From assembly GCA_943333505.2 (NCBI GenBank), contig CALQTN020000017.1, positions 1-64,000 on the forward strand: DNA of 64,000 nucleotides, in the 5' to 3' direction. Shown here in pieces: positions 7,332 through 16,645 of the stretch. Source of the stretch: Asaia bogorensis. Lineage in GTDB: Bacteria > Pseudomonadota > Alphaproteobacteria > Acetobacterales > Acetobacteraceae. A program made the translations under genes and the position numbers. Below the pieces are notes generated by a model, which did not search any database, was not told where the DNA came from, and was given only the letters and a program-made list of their open reading frames with translations. How positions within the stretch are numbered: the stretch's first letter is position 1; every line of letters begins with the position of its first letter.

Positions 7332-8348
7332 CTATTTCAAGGAGGAACGCGACGACGCCATGAACCCGAGCAGTGAGTCGCCTTGCAGTTTGGGGCCGCT
7401 GGTGTGCAGATGGCATGCTGCATATCCGCCACCTTCCAGGTCGATCCGCGGCGGCGCGGCTTCCGCGCAGACCTCCATCACGAACGGGCAGCGCGTTCTG
7501 AAGCGACAGCCAGTGGGCGGGTTCAGCGGGCTGGGCAGATCGCCGCCAAGAATGATCCGCGTCGCCTCCCGGTTCCGTTTCGGATCGGGGAAAGGCACCG
7601 CCGAGATCAGCGCCGCGCTATAGGGATGGCGCGGCGCGTCGTAGACCCTGGCACTGGGGCCGGTTTCCACGATCTCGCCTAGATACATCACCGCGACGCG
7701 CGGGCTCATGAGCCGCACCACCGATAAATCATGCGCCACCAGCAGGAAGGCTGTCCCCGACCCATCCTGGATTTTCCGCAGCAAATTCATGATCTGGCTT
7801 TGTGTCGACACATCAAGCGCGCTGACCGGTTCATCCAGCACGATCAACTCCGGATGCAGCATCATCGCGCGCGCAATCGCGATGCGCTGGCGTTGCCCGC
7901 CGGAGAATTCATGCGGATAGCGGGCCGCGTAACCGGCGTGCAATCCAACCGACTCGAGCATCCGTCCAACCCGGTCCTGACGTTCCGCCTTGGGCATCTT
8001 GGCGTGGATGACCAAGGGTTCGGACAAGAGCTGTTCGATCGTCATCGACGGGTTCAATGACGAGTAAGGGTCCTGAAACACCATCTGCATGCGCTTGCGC
8101 ATCACGCGCAGCGCGCCGCGATCGGCCGCGGTCACATCGGTGTCACCCAGTCGAACCTCTCCGGATGCTGGCTCGATTAATCGCAGGATCGCGAGGCCTG
8201 CAGTGGACTTGCCGCTACCTGACTCGCCGACAAGTCCGAGTGTCTCACCAGGAGCGATTTCCAGTGAAACATCCTTGGCCGCATGCAGCTTTTTGCCGCC
8301 AACGTCATAAATGACGTTGAGGTTCTTGACCGACAGACAGGGCGTCAT
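7332..8348 (-). CDS. peptide/nickel-type ABC transporter ATP-binding protein (DppF/OppF-like), cluster A
   Basis: A 338-residue ATPase: Walker [10 protein letters not shown] at residues 41-49, signature FSGGQ at 148-152, Walker B LIVLDEP at 168-174, and the C-terminal oligopeptide-transporter box CRFRTRCPF. It powers import through the inner-membrane permease pair encoded upstream. Its start overlaps the stop of the preceding ATPase gene (ATGA), so the two are translationally coupled. It is the last gene of the minus-strand operon. The final 25 or so residues (LLGFMASSRSSLK) look like a local extension. The substrate cannot be told from sequence: peptides, nickel or other small solutes are all possible for this family. 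Confidence 0.9.
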   Translation of the reverse strand: MTPCLSVKNLNVIYDVGGKKLHAAKDVSLEIAPGETLGLVGESGSGKSTAGLAILRLIEPASGEVRLGDTDVTAADRGALRVMRKRMQMVFQDPYSSLNPSMTIEQLLSEPLVIHAKMPKAERQDRVGRMLESVGLHAGYAARYPHEFSGGQRQRIAIARAMMLHPELIVLDEPVSALDVSTQSQIMNLLRKIQDGSGTAFLLVAHDLSVVRLMSPRVAVMYLGEIVETGPSARVYDAPRHPYSAALISAVPFPDPKRNREATRIILGGDLPSPLNPPTGCRFRTRCPFVMEVCAEAAPPRIDLEGGGYAACHLHTSGPKLQGDSLLGFMASSRSSLK

Positions 8349-9364
8349 GATGCAACTACCATTTCACGCAGCGTCGGCCGCAGCGTCGCGGCCAGTGCGC
8401 ATCGCACCAAGCCATGATCGTCGGGCGCTAACGGCACAGCGGTGGTCGTGCAGGGGCCGTCCTGGCGATAGGTACAACGCGGATTGAAGCGGCACCCGGT
8501 AGGCCAGGCATGCGCCTGGGCGACGGTGCCCGGGATGGAAATCGGATCGACGCCCTTGGCCAGCGCCACTTGCGGCATCGCACCGAGCAGCCCGGCGGTG
8601 TACGGATGCCGAGGGGAGGCGAATAATTCGTCCACCGGGGCTGCCTCCACTACCTGTGCGCCATACATCACCACCACGCTGCGCGCGATTTCGGCCACCA
8701 CGCCCAGATCATGGGTGATGAACAGAACCGACATTCCGGAATCCCTTTGCACCTCTTTCAGCAGTTCGAGAATGCGCGCCTGGATCGTGACATCGAGTGC
8801 TGTGGTCGGCTCATCGGCGATCAGCAGTTGGGGGTCGCAGGCGATCGACATCGCAATCATTACCCGCTGGCGCATGCCGCCGGAAAACTGGTGCGGGTAA
8901 TCATGCGCGCGCGATGTGGCGGACGCGATATGCACCCGATCCAGCATTTGCACCGCCCGCTTCCAGGCATCCGCGCGTGACGCCCCGCGATGCCGGCGCA
9001 CGACCTCAGCGATCTGCTCTCCGACGGTGTAGGCTGGGTTCAGGCTCGACATCGGCTCCTGAAAAATGAACCCGATATCGTTGCCGCGAATACGATTGAG
9101 CTGTCTGTTACCCATGCCGACCAGTTCCTGGCCGGCGAACTTCACGCTGCCGGACGTGATCCGCCCACCTTTTGCTTGCACCAGGCCAACGGCCGCTTGG
9201 GTGGTAACGCTTTTGCCCGAGCCCGACTCGCCGACGATACAAACGATATCGTTGCGGCCAACACTCACCGAGACGCGGTCCACGACCGTCAGCCAGCCAT
9301 GCGCCGACGGATACTGAACCGTCAGATCACGGATCTCCAACAACTTGTCCGGTTGATCGGCCAT
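8345..9364 (-). CDS. peptide/nickel-type ABC transporter ATP-binding protein (DppD/OppD-like), cluster A
   Basis: A 339-residue ATPase: Walker A GESGSGKS at residues 45-52, signature QFSGGMRQR at 159-167, Walker B LLIADEP at 180-186 and the C-terminal CRFNPRCTY box of oligopeptide-type ATPases. It pairs with the 7332-8348 ATPase as the heterodimeric motor. Its start lies 2 bp after the stop of the DppC-like permease gene, and its own stop overlaps the next ATPase start (ATGA). The FSGGM form of the signature is the usual DppD/OppD type, and FSGGQ the DppF/OppF type, which gives the assignment of the two. Confidence 0.9.
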   Translation of the reverse strand: MADQPDKLLEIRDLTVQYPSAHGWLTVVDRVSVSVGRNDIVCIVGESGSGKSVTTQAAVGLVQAKGGRITSGSVKFAGQELVGMGNRQLNRIRGNDIGFIFQEPMSSLNPAYTVGEQIAEVVRRHRGASRADAWKRAVQMLDRVHIASATSRAHDYPHQFSGGMRQRVMIAMSIACDPQLLIADEPTTALDVTIQARILELLKEVQRDSGMSVLFITHDLGVVAEIARSVVVMYGAQVVEAAPVDELFASPRHPYTAGLLGAMPQVALAKGVDPISIPGTVAQAHAWPTGCRFNPRCTYRQDGPCTTTAVPLAPDDHGLVRCALAATLRPTLREMVVAS

Positions 9365-9366
9365 AC

Positions 9367-10248
9367 TCAGTCTCCCGCCCGGCGCATGCGACCGACGGAA
9401 TCGCGGATGCCGTCACCGATCAAATTGAAGCAAAGGACGGTGACGGAGATGACCAGGCCGGCGGCGATGGTCGGCGTTGGCGACTGGGCCATATAGGGAA
9501 AAGCGTTCCCGAGCATGGCGCCCCAGCTGGCTTCGGGGGGTTGCACGCCGAGGCCAAGGAAGCTGAGACCCGCTTCGGCGAGCAACGCCTGGCCCATCAG
9601 AACGGTCGCCTGCACGACCAGCGGTCCGGTCACATTGGGCAAGATGTGCAGCGCGATGATGCGGGCATCGCTGCATCCCAACGCCTGGGCCGCGCGGATA
9701 TAGACTTCCTCGCGCACGCTCAACGTGCTGCCCCGCACCACCCGCATGATGCGCGGCGCATAGACCAATCCGATCGCCGTCATCGCATTGTTCAGGCTTG
9801 GTCCGATCAGGCCCACGATCACCACGGCCAGGATCAGGGCCGGAAAGCTCATCAACGCGTCGTTGACCCGTGAAATCACCGTATCGACCCAGCCGCCAAT
9901 ATAGCCGGCGACCAATCCCAGTGGCATGCCAATGACCAGCGCGATGGCGACAGCCTGAACGCTGGCGACCAGCGATAGGCGCGAGGCATACATCAGCCGG
10001 CTCAGCACATCGCGGCCGAGATCGTCGGATCCTAGCAGATAGACGGCGTTGGGCGCCTTCATGATGTTGCGCAGCGACGACCGCGCCGGATCATGCGGGG
10101 CGATATAAGGCGCCAGGACCGCGATCATCACGATGACAATCAGGATGATGGTGGAAATCAGCGCAGTGCGGTTCCGGCAATAGCGTTGCAGGAAGCTGCT
10201 GGTCGGCGGCAGCGCGACGGCCGCGACAGGGTTGGTCGTGGCATTCAT
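9367..10248 (-). CDS. peptide/nickel-type ABC transporter permease (DppC/OppC-like), cluster A
   Basis: A 293-residue inner-membrane permease. After a first membrane span (about residues 28-52) comes the LGSDDLGRDVLSRLMY block typical of DppC/OppC, then the binding-protein-dependent transport domain with the EAA-type loop around YIRAAQALGCSDARIIALHI, which contacts the ATPases. The C-terminus ends in NLIGDGIRDSVG, again typical of the family. The start overlaps the stop of the partner permease gene (ATGA at 10245-10248). Confidence 0.92.
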   Translation of the reverse strand: MNATTNPVAAVALPPTSSFLQRYCRNRTALISTIILIVIVMIAVLAPYIAPHDPARSSLRNIMKAPNAVYLLGSDDLGRDVLSRLMYASRLSLVASVQAVAIALVIGMPLGLVAGYIGGWVDTVISRVNDALMSFPALILAVVIVGLIGPSLNNAMTAIGLVYAPRIMRVVRGSTLSVREEVYIRAAQALGCSDARIIALHILPNVTGPLVVQATVLMGQALLAEAGLSFLGLGVQPPEASWGAMLGNAFPYMAQSPTPTIAAGLVISVTVLCFNLIGDGIRDSVGRMRRAGD

Positions 10249-11195
10249 CCTGCGCGCACCTTTGGATCAAAATAACCGTATGACATATCCACCAGCAGAT
10301 TGACGATCAGCACGATCACCGCCGTGGTCAGCGCCACGCCCAGCAGTACGGGAAGATCGCGCAGGAACACCGCGCGCACTGCGAGCGACCCCACGCCGTT
10401 CATCGCAAAGACCTGCTCGACAATCACCGTGCCGCCCAGCAGGCGGCGGATTTGCAGGCCCAGAACGGTGACAACCGGGATGGCCGCGTTTTTCAGTCCG
10501 TGCTTGATGATGATCGCATAGTTCGACAGGCCTTTGGCGCGTGCCGTCTGGATATAGTCGCGTGACAGCACATCGATCATCGCGCCGCGCACCTGGCGCG
10601 CCAGTTCGGCCGCAACCCCGAGGCCCAGTGTAATCGAGGGAAGAACAAGCCGCCGTGCCCATTCCACCGGATCATCCTCGAACGGGATATAGCCGGTTGC
10701 CGGCAACCAGCCGAGTTCCAGCGCGACCAGCAGCACGAGCAACAGGCCGATGAAGAATTCCGGCGCGGCAATACCCAGCGAGGTGCCGAAGATGGTCGTT
10801 TTGTCGAGCCAGGAGCCACGCTTGGTCGCGGCGAACACCCCGAGCGGCACTGCGATCAGTAACCCGATAAGCGTCGCGCCAGCGGTCAGCGACAGGGTGA
10901 TTGGCATGCGATTGAAAATAAGCTCGGTCACCGGCTTGCCGCTGGTGAACGAGGTGCCGAGATCGCCATGCAGCACCGCGACCAGCCAGTGCCAGAACTG
11001 CACCAGAAACGGCTGATCGAGGCCAAGCCGGTGGCGTGCAGCTTCAATCGCTTCCTGCGACGCGTTTTCTCCCGCCACCACCGCCGCCGGGTCGCCCGGC
11101 GTGATGTGGATCAGCAGGAAGGTGATTAGCCCAACCATCACCAGCATCGGGATCGTGGAAATCAGGCGGCGATAGAAATACCGGAATGTGTTCAC
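10245..11195 (-). CDS. peptide/nickel-type ABC transporter permease (DppB/OppB-like), cluster A
   Basis: A 316-residue permease with the DppB-type N-terminus (FYRRLISTIPMLVMVGLITF), a HITPGDPA motif after the first membrane span, a coupling loop around DYIQTARAKGLSNYAIIIKH and the terminal DMSYGYFDPKVR. The start codon is GTG. It forms the channel with the DppC-like partner. A gap of about 40 bp separates it from the last binding-protein gene upstream, and all genes run on the minus strand, so one operon is likely. Confidence 0.92.
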   Translation of the reverse strand: MNTFRYFYRRLISTIPMLVMVGLITFLLIHITPGDPAAVVAGENASQEAIEAARHRLGLDQPFLVQFWHWLVAVLHGDLGTSFTSGKPVTELIFNRMPITLSLTAGATLIGLLIAVPLGVFAATKRGSWLDKTTIFGTSLGIAAPEFFIGLLLVLLVALELGWLPATGYIPFEDDPVEWARRLVLPSITLGLGVAAELARQVRGAMIDVLSRDYIQTARAKGLSNYAIIIKHGLKNAAIPVVTVLGLQIRRLLGGTVIVEQVFAMNGVGSLAVRAVFLRDLPVLLGVALTTAVIVLIVNLLVDMSYGYFDPKVRAG

Positions 11196-11235
11196 CGCTC
11201 AGGCCGCCCGTCAGACAGGATTGTCGCTGCGCTGT

Positions 11236-12780
11236 TCACTTGCACTTTGCGGCGATTTTCACATCGTTGAAGCGGTCATCGCCCATGGACAGGAACGGCG
11301 TCAGATCCAGAATGCAGCCAGGCTTGTAGGCATAGACGTTCGAGCGCGTCATCAATGGCAAGTTGGAGGCGTATTCCACTGCGACCCGCCCGATCTGCCG
11401 CGCCACGCTCAGCCGTTCCGGGTCTTCCGGTAGCAAGCGCTTGGCTTTGTCGATCAGGGTATCGATTTCCGGCGTCGCCACGCCCTGCGGATTATAGGTC
11501 CCGCCGGTCGCAACCAGTTCCTGGAAGGTCTGAATTGGGTCCGCCCGGCCGCCCCAGCGCGCCATCAGAATATCGCCCCGATAGGGAGCGCGACGAAACA
11601 GGTTGAATTGCGAAGCATCGACCACGTCAAACTTCAGCCGAATGCCCGATTCCGCCAGCATTGCTTGCAACGCTTCGGCCAATTGCTTGTACTCGCTGGT
11701 GTTGAGCAGCAAATGGCTGATGTCGATGCCGTTTTTGTATCCGGCCTCGGCCAGCAGCGCCTTGGCTTTCTTCGGGTCGAACGGATAGCGCTTTTCCAGC
11801 GCCGGATCGAACACCGGAGAGCTTTGCGCGAACAGCTGCACCGTTGCCTTGCCGCTGCCGAAGCTGAGCGCCTCGGCCAGGGTCTCGCGGTCAATGGCGT
11901 GCATGAAGGCCTGGCGCACTTTCAGATCATTCAGTGGCGGGCGCCCAACGTTGATGTAGATGTCCCAAACGCCGTTCTTCTCGTTGATCTGCACCTGCAT
12001 CCCCGCGCCCTTGGCTTCCGGGATTTGCCTTGGATCGATCAGCACAACATTGGCCTGCCCCGATCGCAGCGCATTCAAGCGCGCGCGCCCATCAGGGACG
12101 TAGTGATGCTCGAAGCCGGCCGGCCGGCCGGCGGTCCCGCCCCAGTATTGTTCGTTCCGCGTCATGATGGTTCTGACGTTGGATTCAAAGGATTTCAGCC
12201 GGTATGGGCCGGACCCAACCGCCTTGAAATTGACCCCGAACGCATCAGGCCCGATCGAGCTTGAAGCGGCGATCATCCCGCCAATCCCGCCGAGAAAATA
12301 GGGGATTTGTCCGCTGGCGGATTTCAGCAGAAGCTTGAACTCGAGCTCGCCCAACACTTCAATGCTGGCAATCGGCCGGGTCGATTCGGCCATCGTACCG
12401 CTGACTTTGCTGCCCAGCGCGATGTTGCGCTCGATATTCTGTTTGACCAGTTCAGCAGTCAGCTTTGTGCCGTCATGCATGAGCACGTTGGGCCGCAGCA
12501 CGAAGGTGAACGACATCAGATCCGGACTGGCTTTCCAGGATAAAGCCAGTCCAGGCGTCGTATTGCCCGCATCATCCAAGCGAACCAGCGTATCGAAGAT
12601 CGCCACCAGCGCTTCCTGGGAGAAGCTGCTGCCGCTCTGCGGTTCCGCGGGGTCGAGGGTTTCATTACCGACGGCATCGTAATAAATTAGCGTTGCCGTC
12701 GTGTTGACGTCGGCGGCAGCGGCCGGGGTGGCGAGGGTACAGACCAGCAACGCGGCCTTAAGCGATCGAGTAAGTGTCAT
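11236..12780 (-). CDS. family-5 extracellular solute-binding protein, cluster A (array member 3)
   Basis: A 514-residue periplasmic binding protein with a Sec signal peptide (about residues 1-22, cleavage after TPAAAA). Family-5 landmarks are visible: FVLRPNVLMHDG for the ligand-domain opening and RQAFMHAIDRETL in the middle. It ends NPGCIL-like as KPGCILDLTPFLSMGDDRFN. The ATG at 12780 is chosen because AGGA lies 8 bases upstream and the codon overlaps the stop of the preceding binding-protein gene (TAATG). It is clearly a paralogue of that gene along its whole length, so the array arose by tandem duplication. Its ligand is unknown. Confidence 0.92.
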   Translation of the reverse strand: MTLTRSLKAALLVCTLATPAAAADVNTTATLIYYDAVGNETLDPAEPQSGSSFSQEALVAIFDTLVRLDDAGNTTPGLALSWKASPDLMSFTFVLRPNVLMHDGTKLTAELVKQNIERNIALGSKVSGTMAESTRPIASIEVLGELEFKLLLKSASGQIPYFLGGIGGMIAASSSIGPDAFGVNFKAVGSGPYRLKSFESNVRTIMTRNEQYWGGTAGRPAGFEHHYVPDGRARLNALRSGQANVVLIDPRQIPEAKGAGMQVQINEKNGVWDIYINVGRPPLNDLKVRQAFMHAIDRETLAEALSFGSGKATVQLFAQSSPVFDPALEKRYPFDPKKAKALLAEAGYKNGIDISHLLLNTSEYKQLAEALQAMLAESGIRLKFDVVDASQFNLFRRAPYRGDILMARWGGRADPIQTFQELVATGGTYNPQGVATPEIDTLIDKAKRLLPEDPERLSVARQIGRVAVEYASNLPLMTRSNVYAYKPGCILDLTPFLSMGDDRFNDVKIAAKCK

Positions 12781-14330
12781 TATTTGCATCCTGCCGCAAT
12801 TTTAACGTCATTAAACCGGTCATCGCCTGACGGGAGATAGGCGTCAAGATCAAGGATGCAGCCCGGTTTGGCCGCATACACATTGGCACGGCTGATGACC
12901 GGCATGGTCCCGACCATCTCGGAAACTTCGCGGGCCAGATCGTGCATCACCGTCAGGCGCTTGGGATCGGTCGCCGCCATGCCACGGGCCTGGCTGAGCA
13001 AGTCGTCGATCCGCGGGCTTGCCGCTCCACCAGGGGTGTAGCTGCCGCCAGTGCCGACGAGTTCGAACACCGATTGCACCGGATCGCTGCGCCCGCCATA
13101 GCGCGCAAGCAATATATCGCCGCGCGGCGGTTGCTTGAAAAACAGCGGGAACTGGGACACGTCGACCGCGTCGAATTTGAGCCGGATTCCGACCTCGCCG
13201 AGATTGGCCTGCAACGCCTCTGCCAGCAGGCGATACTCGGACGAATTCAGCAACAACAACGATAGCTCAAACCCGTCCTTGAAGCCGGCCTCGGCCATCA
13301 GCGCGCGGGCCTTCTTCTGGTCGAACGGATAGCGGTTTTCGATATCCTTGACGTAAAATGGTGATTTCGCGGACCATACCTGCTGGGTCGCTTTCCCGCT
13401 GCCATTGGTCAGCGCATCCCCCAGCGCCTCGCGGTCGATCGCATGCATGATCGCGCGCCGGATACGAACATCGCCCAATGGGCCTTTTTTCAGATTGGGA
13501 TAAATATCCCAGAACGCGTTCTTGTCGATCACCAGAACCGCGAGCCCGGCGCCCTTTGCTTCAGGGATTGCGCGGGCATCGAGGGTCACGATATTGGCCT
13601 GCCCCGAGCGCAGCGCATTCAGGCGCGCGCGTCCATCCGGGATATAATGGTGATCGAAACCGGCTGGACGGCCGGCAGTGCCGCCCCAGTAATCATCGGA
13701 GCGGAGCATCGAGGTGGTAACGTTGGCCTCGAACTTCTTGAGCTTGTAGGGCCCGGTTCCGATCGCGGTGATCGTCCCGCCAAACGCGTCGCCTTTGGTT
13801 CCCGCCGGGCTGAGCATCATGCCGGAGTTGCCGCCGAGCCAGTATTCGATTTGCCCGTTGGGAGATTTGAGCTTCAGCTTCACCGTATCGTCGCCGATAT
13901 AATCGACCGACTGGATCAGATTGAAGGTTTCCACTACCGACCCGGAGGCACGCCGGCCAAGGGCCGCCATACGGTCGAAATTATGTTTTACCGCCTGGGC
14001 GTCGAACGGGGTGCCATCGTGGAATTTCACCCCTTTGCGCAGCTTCAGCGTCAACTCCGTAAGGTCGGCGTTTCGCGTCCAGGACTCCGCCAGCCCTGGG
14101 CCGGGCACCCCAGCCTGGTCCATGCGGATCAGCGTATCATAAAGCGCCAGCAATGTTTCATGCGAAAAGCTGCTGTTGTTCTGCGGTTCGGCGGGGTCGA
14201 GCGTTTCGTTTCCCGCACTGTCGAAATAAACCAGCGTTGCCGCCGTGTTATAGTCAGCGGCCAACGCGGGCGTCGCGCCTGCCAGACACGCCGAGAGCAG
14301 CCAAGACCTGATCGAAGTTTTCACGTGCAC
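12780..14330 (-). CDS. family-5 extracellular solute-binding protein, cluster A (array member 2)
   Basis: A 516-residue secreted binding protein whose signal peptide ends near ATPALAAD. It shares NETLDPAEPQ, TLKLRKGVKFHDGTPF-type, YKLKKFEANVTT and PGCILDL blocks with the next gene, of which it is a tandem paralogue. The start is read as GTG 14330, with a second GTG two codons later as an alternative; no strong ribosome site was found. Immediately upstream lies the tail of a third, decayed copy. It probably delivers solute to the same DppBCDF complex as its neighbour, which would widen the substrate range. Confidence 0.9.
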   Translation of the reverse strand: MHVKTSIRSWLLSACLAGATPALAADYNTAATLVYFDSAGNETLDPAEPQNNSSFSHETLLALYDTLIRMDQAGVPGPGLAESWTRNADLTELTLKLRKGVKFHDGTPFDAQAVKHNFDRMAALGRRASGSVVETFNLIQSVDYIGDDTVKLKLKSPNGQIEYWLGGNSGMMLSPAGTKGDAFGGTITAIGTGPYKLKKFEANVTTSMLRSDDYWGGTAGRPAGFDHHYIPDGRARLNALRSGQANIVTLDARAIPEAKGAGLAVLVIDKNAFWDIYPNLKKGPLGDVRIRRAIMHAIDREALGDALTNGSGKATQQVWSAKSPFYVKDIENRYPFDQKKARALMAEAGFKDGFELSLLLLNSSEYRLLAEALQANLGEVGIRLKFDAVDVSQFPLFFKQPPRGDILLARYGGRSDPVQSVFELVGTGGSYTPGGAASPRIDDLLSQARGMAATDPKRLTVMHDLAREVSEMVGTMPVISRANVYAAKPGCILDLDAYLPSGDDRFNDVKIAAGCK

Positions 14331-14465
14331 CCCGTGGAGACAAAGACGTCGTTGACCCTGCCGCCACCCGACGCCAGGGAGGGTTCAAACCTCAGAATGC
14401 AGCCTGGATTTTCCACATTGCCATTTTGAACGCCCTCGAAGGACAGGCTAGCAGACCACGCAGTT
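14321..14465 (-). pseudogene. C-terminal remnant of a third family-5 binding protein, cluster A
   Basis: Between the ATPase gene ending at 14497 and the GTG at 14330, one minus-strand frame reads ...NVENPGCILRFEPSLASG followed by GGRVNDVFVSTGCT and a stop at 14321-14323. The intact neighbours end NVYAAKPGCILDLDAYLPSG followed by DDRFNDVKIAAGCK, so the tail matches at NV, PGCIL, SG, R-NDV and GC. The rest of the gene is gone. The left part (14430-14465) is a weak match and that boundary is approximate. The stop overlaps the next gene's first codons, as in the intact tandem junction. Confidence 0.7.
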
Positions 14466-14496
14466 CCCAGGAAGTACTCGATCCGTCGCTGGGTCG

Positions 14497-15600
14497 TCAC
14501 ACCGTCGCGCCACGCTGGCGCTTCGCTGCCTCGAACAGGGCCAGCCGCTCAGGGAACTTGCCGCCAGCATCGCCGGGGCCGCCGGCCAGGTTTTCGGGCA
14601 CGGGCAAAGTCTCGAAGAAATGGCAGGCCACCTGATGCCCAGGTCCGACCGGCCGCAAGGCCGGCACGTCCTGGCTGCAACGCGCCTGGGCGAAGCTGCA
14701 CCGTGTGTGAAACCGGCAGCCACTGGGCGGCGATAATGGGCTGGGCACATCGCCGGGCAGCAGAATGCGATGGCGGGCAATCGTCGGGTCGGGCTTGGGG
14801 ATCGCCGATAGCAGCGCCTGGGTGTAGGGATGCCGCGGCGTCGCAAACAGCGCGCGCTTATCGGCAATTTCGACCAGCTTGCCGAGATACATCACCGCCA
14901 CCCGGTCACTGATATGTTTCACCACCGCCAGATCATGGGCGATGAACAAATAGGACAGGCCAAAGCGCTGTTGCAGGTTTTGCAGCAGGTTCACCACCTG
15001 CGCCTGGATCGACACATCCAGCGCCGAAACCGGCTCGTCACACACAATCAGTTCCGGTTTGACCGCCAGCGCGCGTGCCACCACCAGACGCTGGCGCTGC
15101 CCCCCAGAAAACTGGTGCGGGTAGCGGCTGGCGTGTTCGGGAAGCAGCCCGACCACATCGAGCAACTCGCGCACCCGCGCGTTGCGGGCCTGTTCGTTGT
15201 CGACTATGCCGTGCAGATCGAGCGGCTCGGCCAGCATTTCCCCCACTGTCATGCGCGGATTGAGCGACGCATACGGGTCCTGGAAAATGATCTGCAAATG
15301 TTTGCGCATCGCCCGCATCGCGGTCTTGTCGAGATCGGCGATTTCCTTGCCCTGGAAGCGCACCGACCCGGAGGTCGGTTCCAGCAGTTTCAGGATCAGC
15401 CGTCCGGTGGTGGATTTGCCGCAGCCAGACTCCCCCACCAGCGCCAGGGTTTCGCCGCGCGCGATGTCGAAGCTCACGTCATCGACTGCCTGCACCTGGC
15501 CGACAATCCGCGACATGATCACCCCGCGGCGTACCGGGAAGTGCTTGACCAGTTGCTTGACCTGCAGGATCGGCTCCGGCGTCGGTGCAATGTCGTTCAT
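14497..15600 (-). CDS. peptide/nickel-type ABC transporter ATP-binding protein (DppF/OppF-like), cluster B
   Basis: A 367-residue ATPase: Walker [10 protein letters not shown] at residues 56-64, signature QFSGGQRQR at 163-171, Walker B LIVCDEP and the C-terminal CRFHTRCSF box. The open frame extends to 15696, but the ATG at 15600 forms an ATGA overlap with the stop of the upstream ATPase gene and begins the conserved region, so it is chosen. It closes the cluster B operon. The C-terminal tail after [14 protein letters not shown] is longer than in most relatives. Confidence 0.9.
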   Translation of the reverse strand: MNDIAPTPEPILQVKQLVKHFPVRRGVIMSRIVGQVQAVDDVSFDIARGETLALVGESGCGKSTTGRLILKLLEPTSGSVRFQGKEIADLDKTAMRAMRKHLQIIFQDPYASLNPRMTVGEMLAEPLDLHGIVDNEQARNARVRELLDVVGLLPEHASRYPHQFSGGQRQRLVVARALAVKPELIVCDEPVSALDVSIQAQVVNLLQNLQQRFGLSYLFIAHDLAVVKHISDRVAVMYLGKLVEIADKRALFATPRHPYTQALLSAIPKPDPTIARHRILLPGDVPSPLSPPSGCRFHTRCSFAQARCSQDVPALRPVGPGHQVACHFFETLPVPENLAGGPGDAGGKFPERLALFEAAKRQRGATV

Positions 15601-16592
15601 GCCGCGATCCCCGCGAATTGTTCGACCGGCGCCTTCCAGCACGCGACCTGATGCCCGGTACCGAGCGTGCGCAGCGGGGGTTGCTGTTCCCGGCAATGCG
15701 CGTCGGCAAACGGGCAGCGCGGCGAAAACCGGCAGCCTTTGGGCTGGTTGGCCGGGCTCGGGACCGAACCTTCGATGGTTGCAAGCCTGTCGCGATATTC
15801 GCCCAGTCGCGGGATAGAACCAAGCAGCCCGATCGTATAGGGATGCTGCGGATCAGCAAAGATCGCCGCCACTGGCGCCGATTCCACGATTTTGCCGGCA
15901 TACATAACCAGTACGTCATCGGCGATTTCGGCGATCACCCCAAGGTCATGGGTGATGATCAGGATGGCCATGCCAAGCCGGGCCTGAAGGTCGTGCAACA
16001 GGTCGAGGATTTGCGCCTGGATGGTTACATCCAACGCTGTTGTCGGCTCATCGGCGATGAGCAGCGCGGGGTTGCACGATAACGCCATCGCGATCATCAC
16101 GCGCTGGCGCATCCCGCCCGACAGCCGATGCGGAAATTCGTCCACCCGCGACGCCGGCGACGGGATGCGCACCAGATCAAGCACCTCGATCGCCCGCGCC
16201 CGGGCGGCGGCGTAGGACAGGTCGGTATGGGCGCGAATGGCCTCGATGATCTGATGCCCGATGGTCCGCACCGGGTTCAGCGAGGTCATCGGTTCCTGGA
16301 AAATCATCGACATCTGCCCGCCGCGCAGCTTACGGCGCTCATCGGCCGACATGGCGAGAATGTCGCGGCCCTGGAATTTCAGCGATATCGCCGCGATCTT
16401 GCCGGGCGGGCTTGGCACCAGCCCCATGATCGACAGTGACGTCACCGACTTGCCGCAGCCGGATTCCCCCACCAGCCCCACCGTGCGGCCCTTGGGCACG
16501 TCGAAGCTGATACCATCCACTGCGCGGAACAATCCACGATCAGTGTCGAAATGAGTCCGCAGGTCGCGGACCTCAAGCAGCGTATCGGTCAT
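15597..16592 (-). CDS. peptide/nickel-type ABC transporter ATP-binding protein (DppD/OppD-like), cluster B
   Basis: A 331-residue ATPase with Walker [10 protein letters not shown] at residues 42-50, an [15 protein letters not shown] signature, Walker B LLIADEP and a [10 protein letters not shown]-terminal box. It forms the heterodimeric motor with the ATPase at 14497-15600, whose start it overlaps by four bases. A gap of about 50 bp separates it from the binding-protein gene upstream on the same strand. The LSGGM signature marks it as the DppD/OppD-type partner. Confidence 0.92.
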   Translation of the reverse strand: MTDTLLEVRDLRTHFDTDRGLFRAVDGISFDVPKGRTVGLVGESGCGKSVTSLSIMGLVPSPPGKIAAISLKFQGRDILAMSADERRKLRGGQMSMIFQEPMTSLNPVRTIGHQIIEAIRAHTDLSYAAARARAIEVLDLVRIPSPASRVDEFPHRLSGGMRQRVMIAMALSCNPALLIADEPTTALDVTIQAQILDLLHDLQARLGMAILIITHDLGVIAEIADDVLVMYAGKIVESAPVAAIFADPQHPYTIGLLGSIPRLGEYRDRLATIEGSVPSPANQPKGCRFSPRCPFADAHCREQQPPLRTLGTGHQVACWKAPVEQFAGIAA

Positions 16593-16645
16593 TCAGAGTT
16601 CCCGAGATCCGGTGGTGGGATTGAGCGTAGTGTCAAGACGGACAT

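Noticed and set aside
15601-15696. A 32-residue N-terminal extension of the cluster B DppF-like ATPase
   Set aside because: It overlaps the C-terminal coding region of the upstream ATPase gene; the ATGA-overlapping ATG at 15600 is the natural coupled start.
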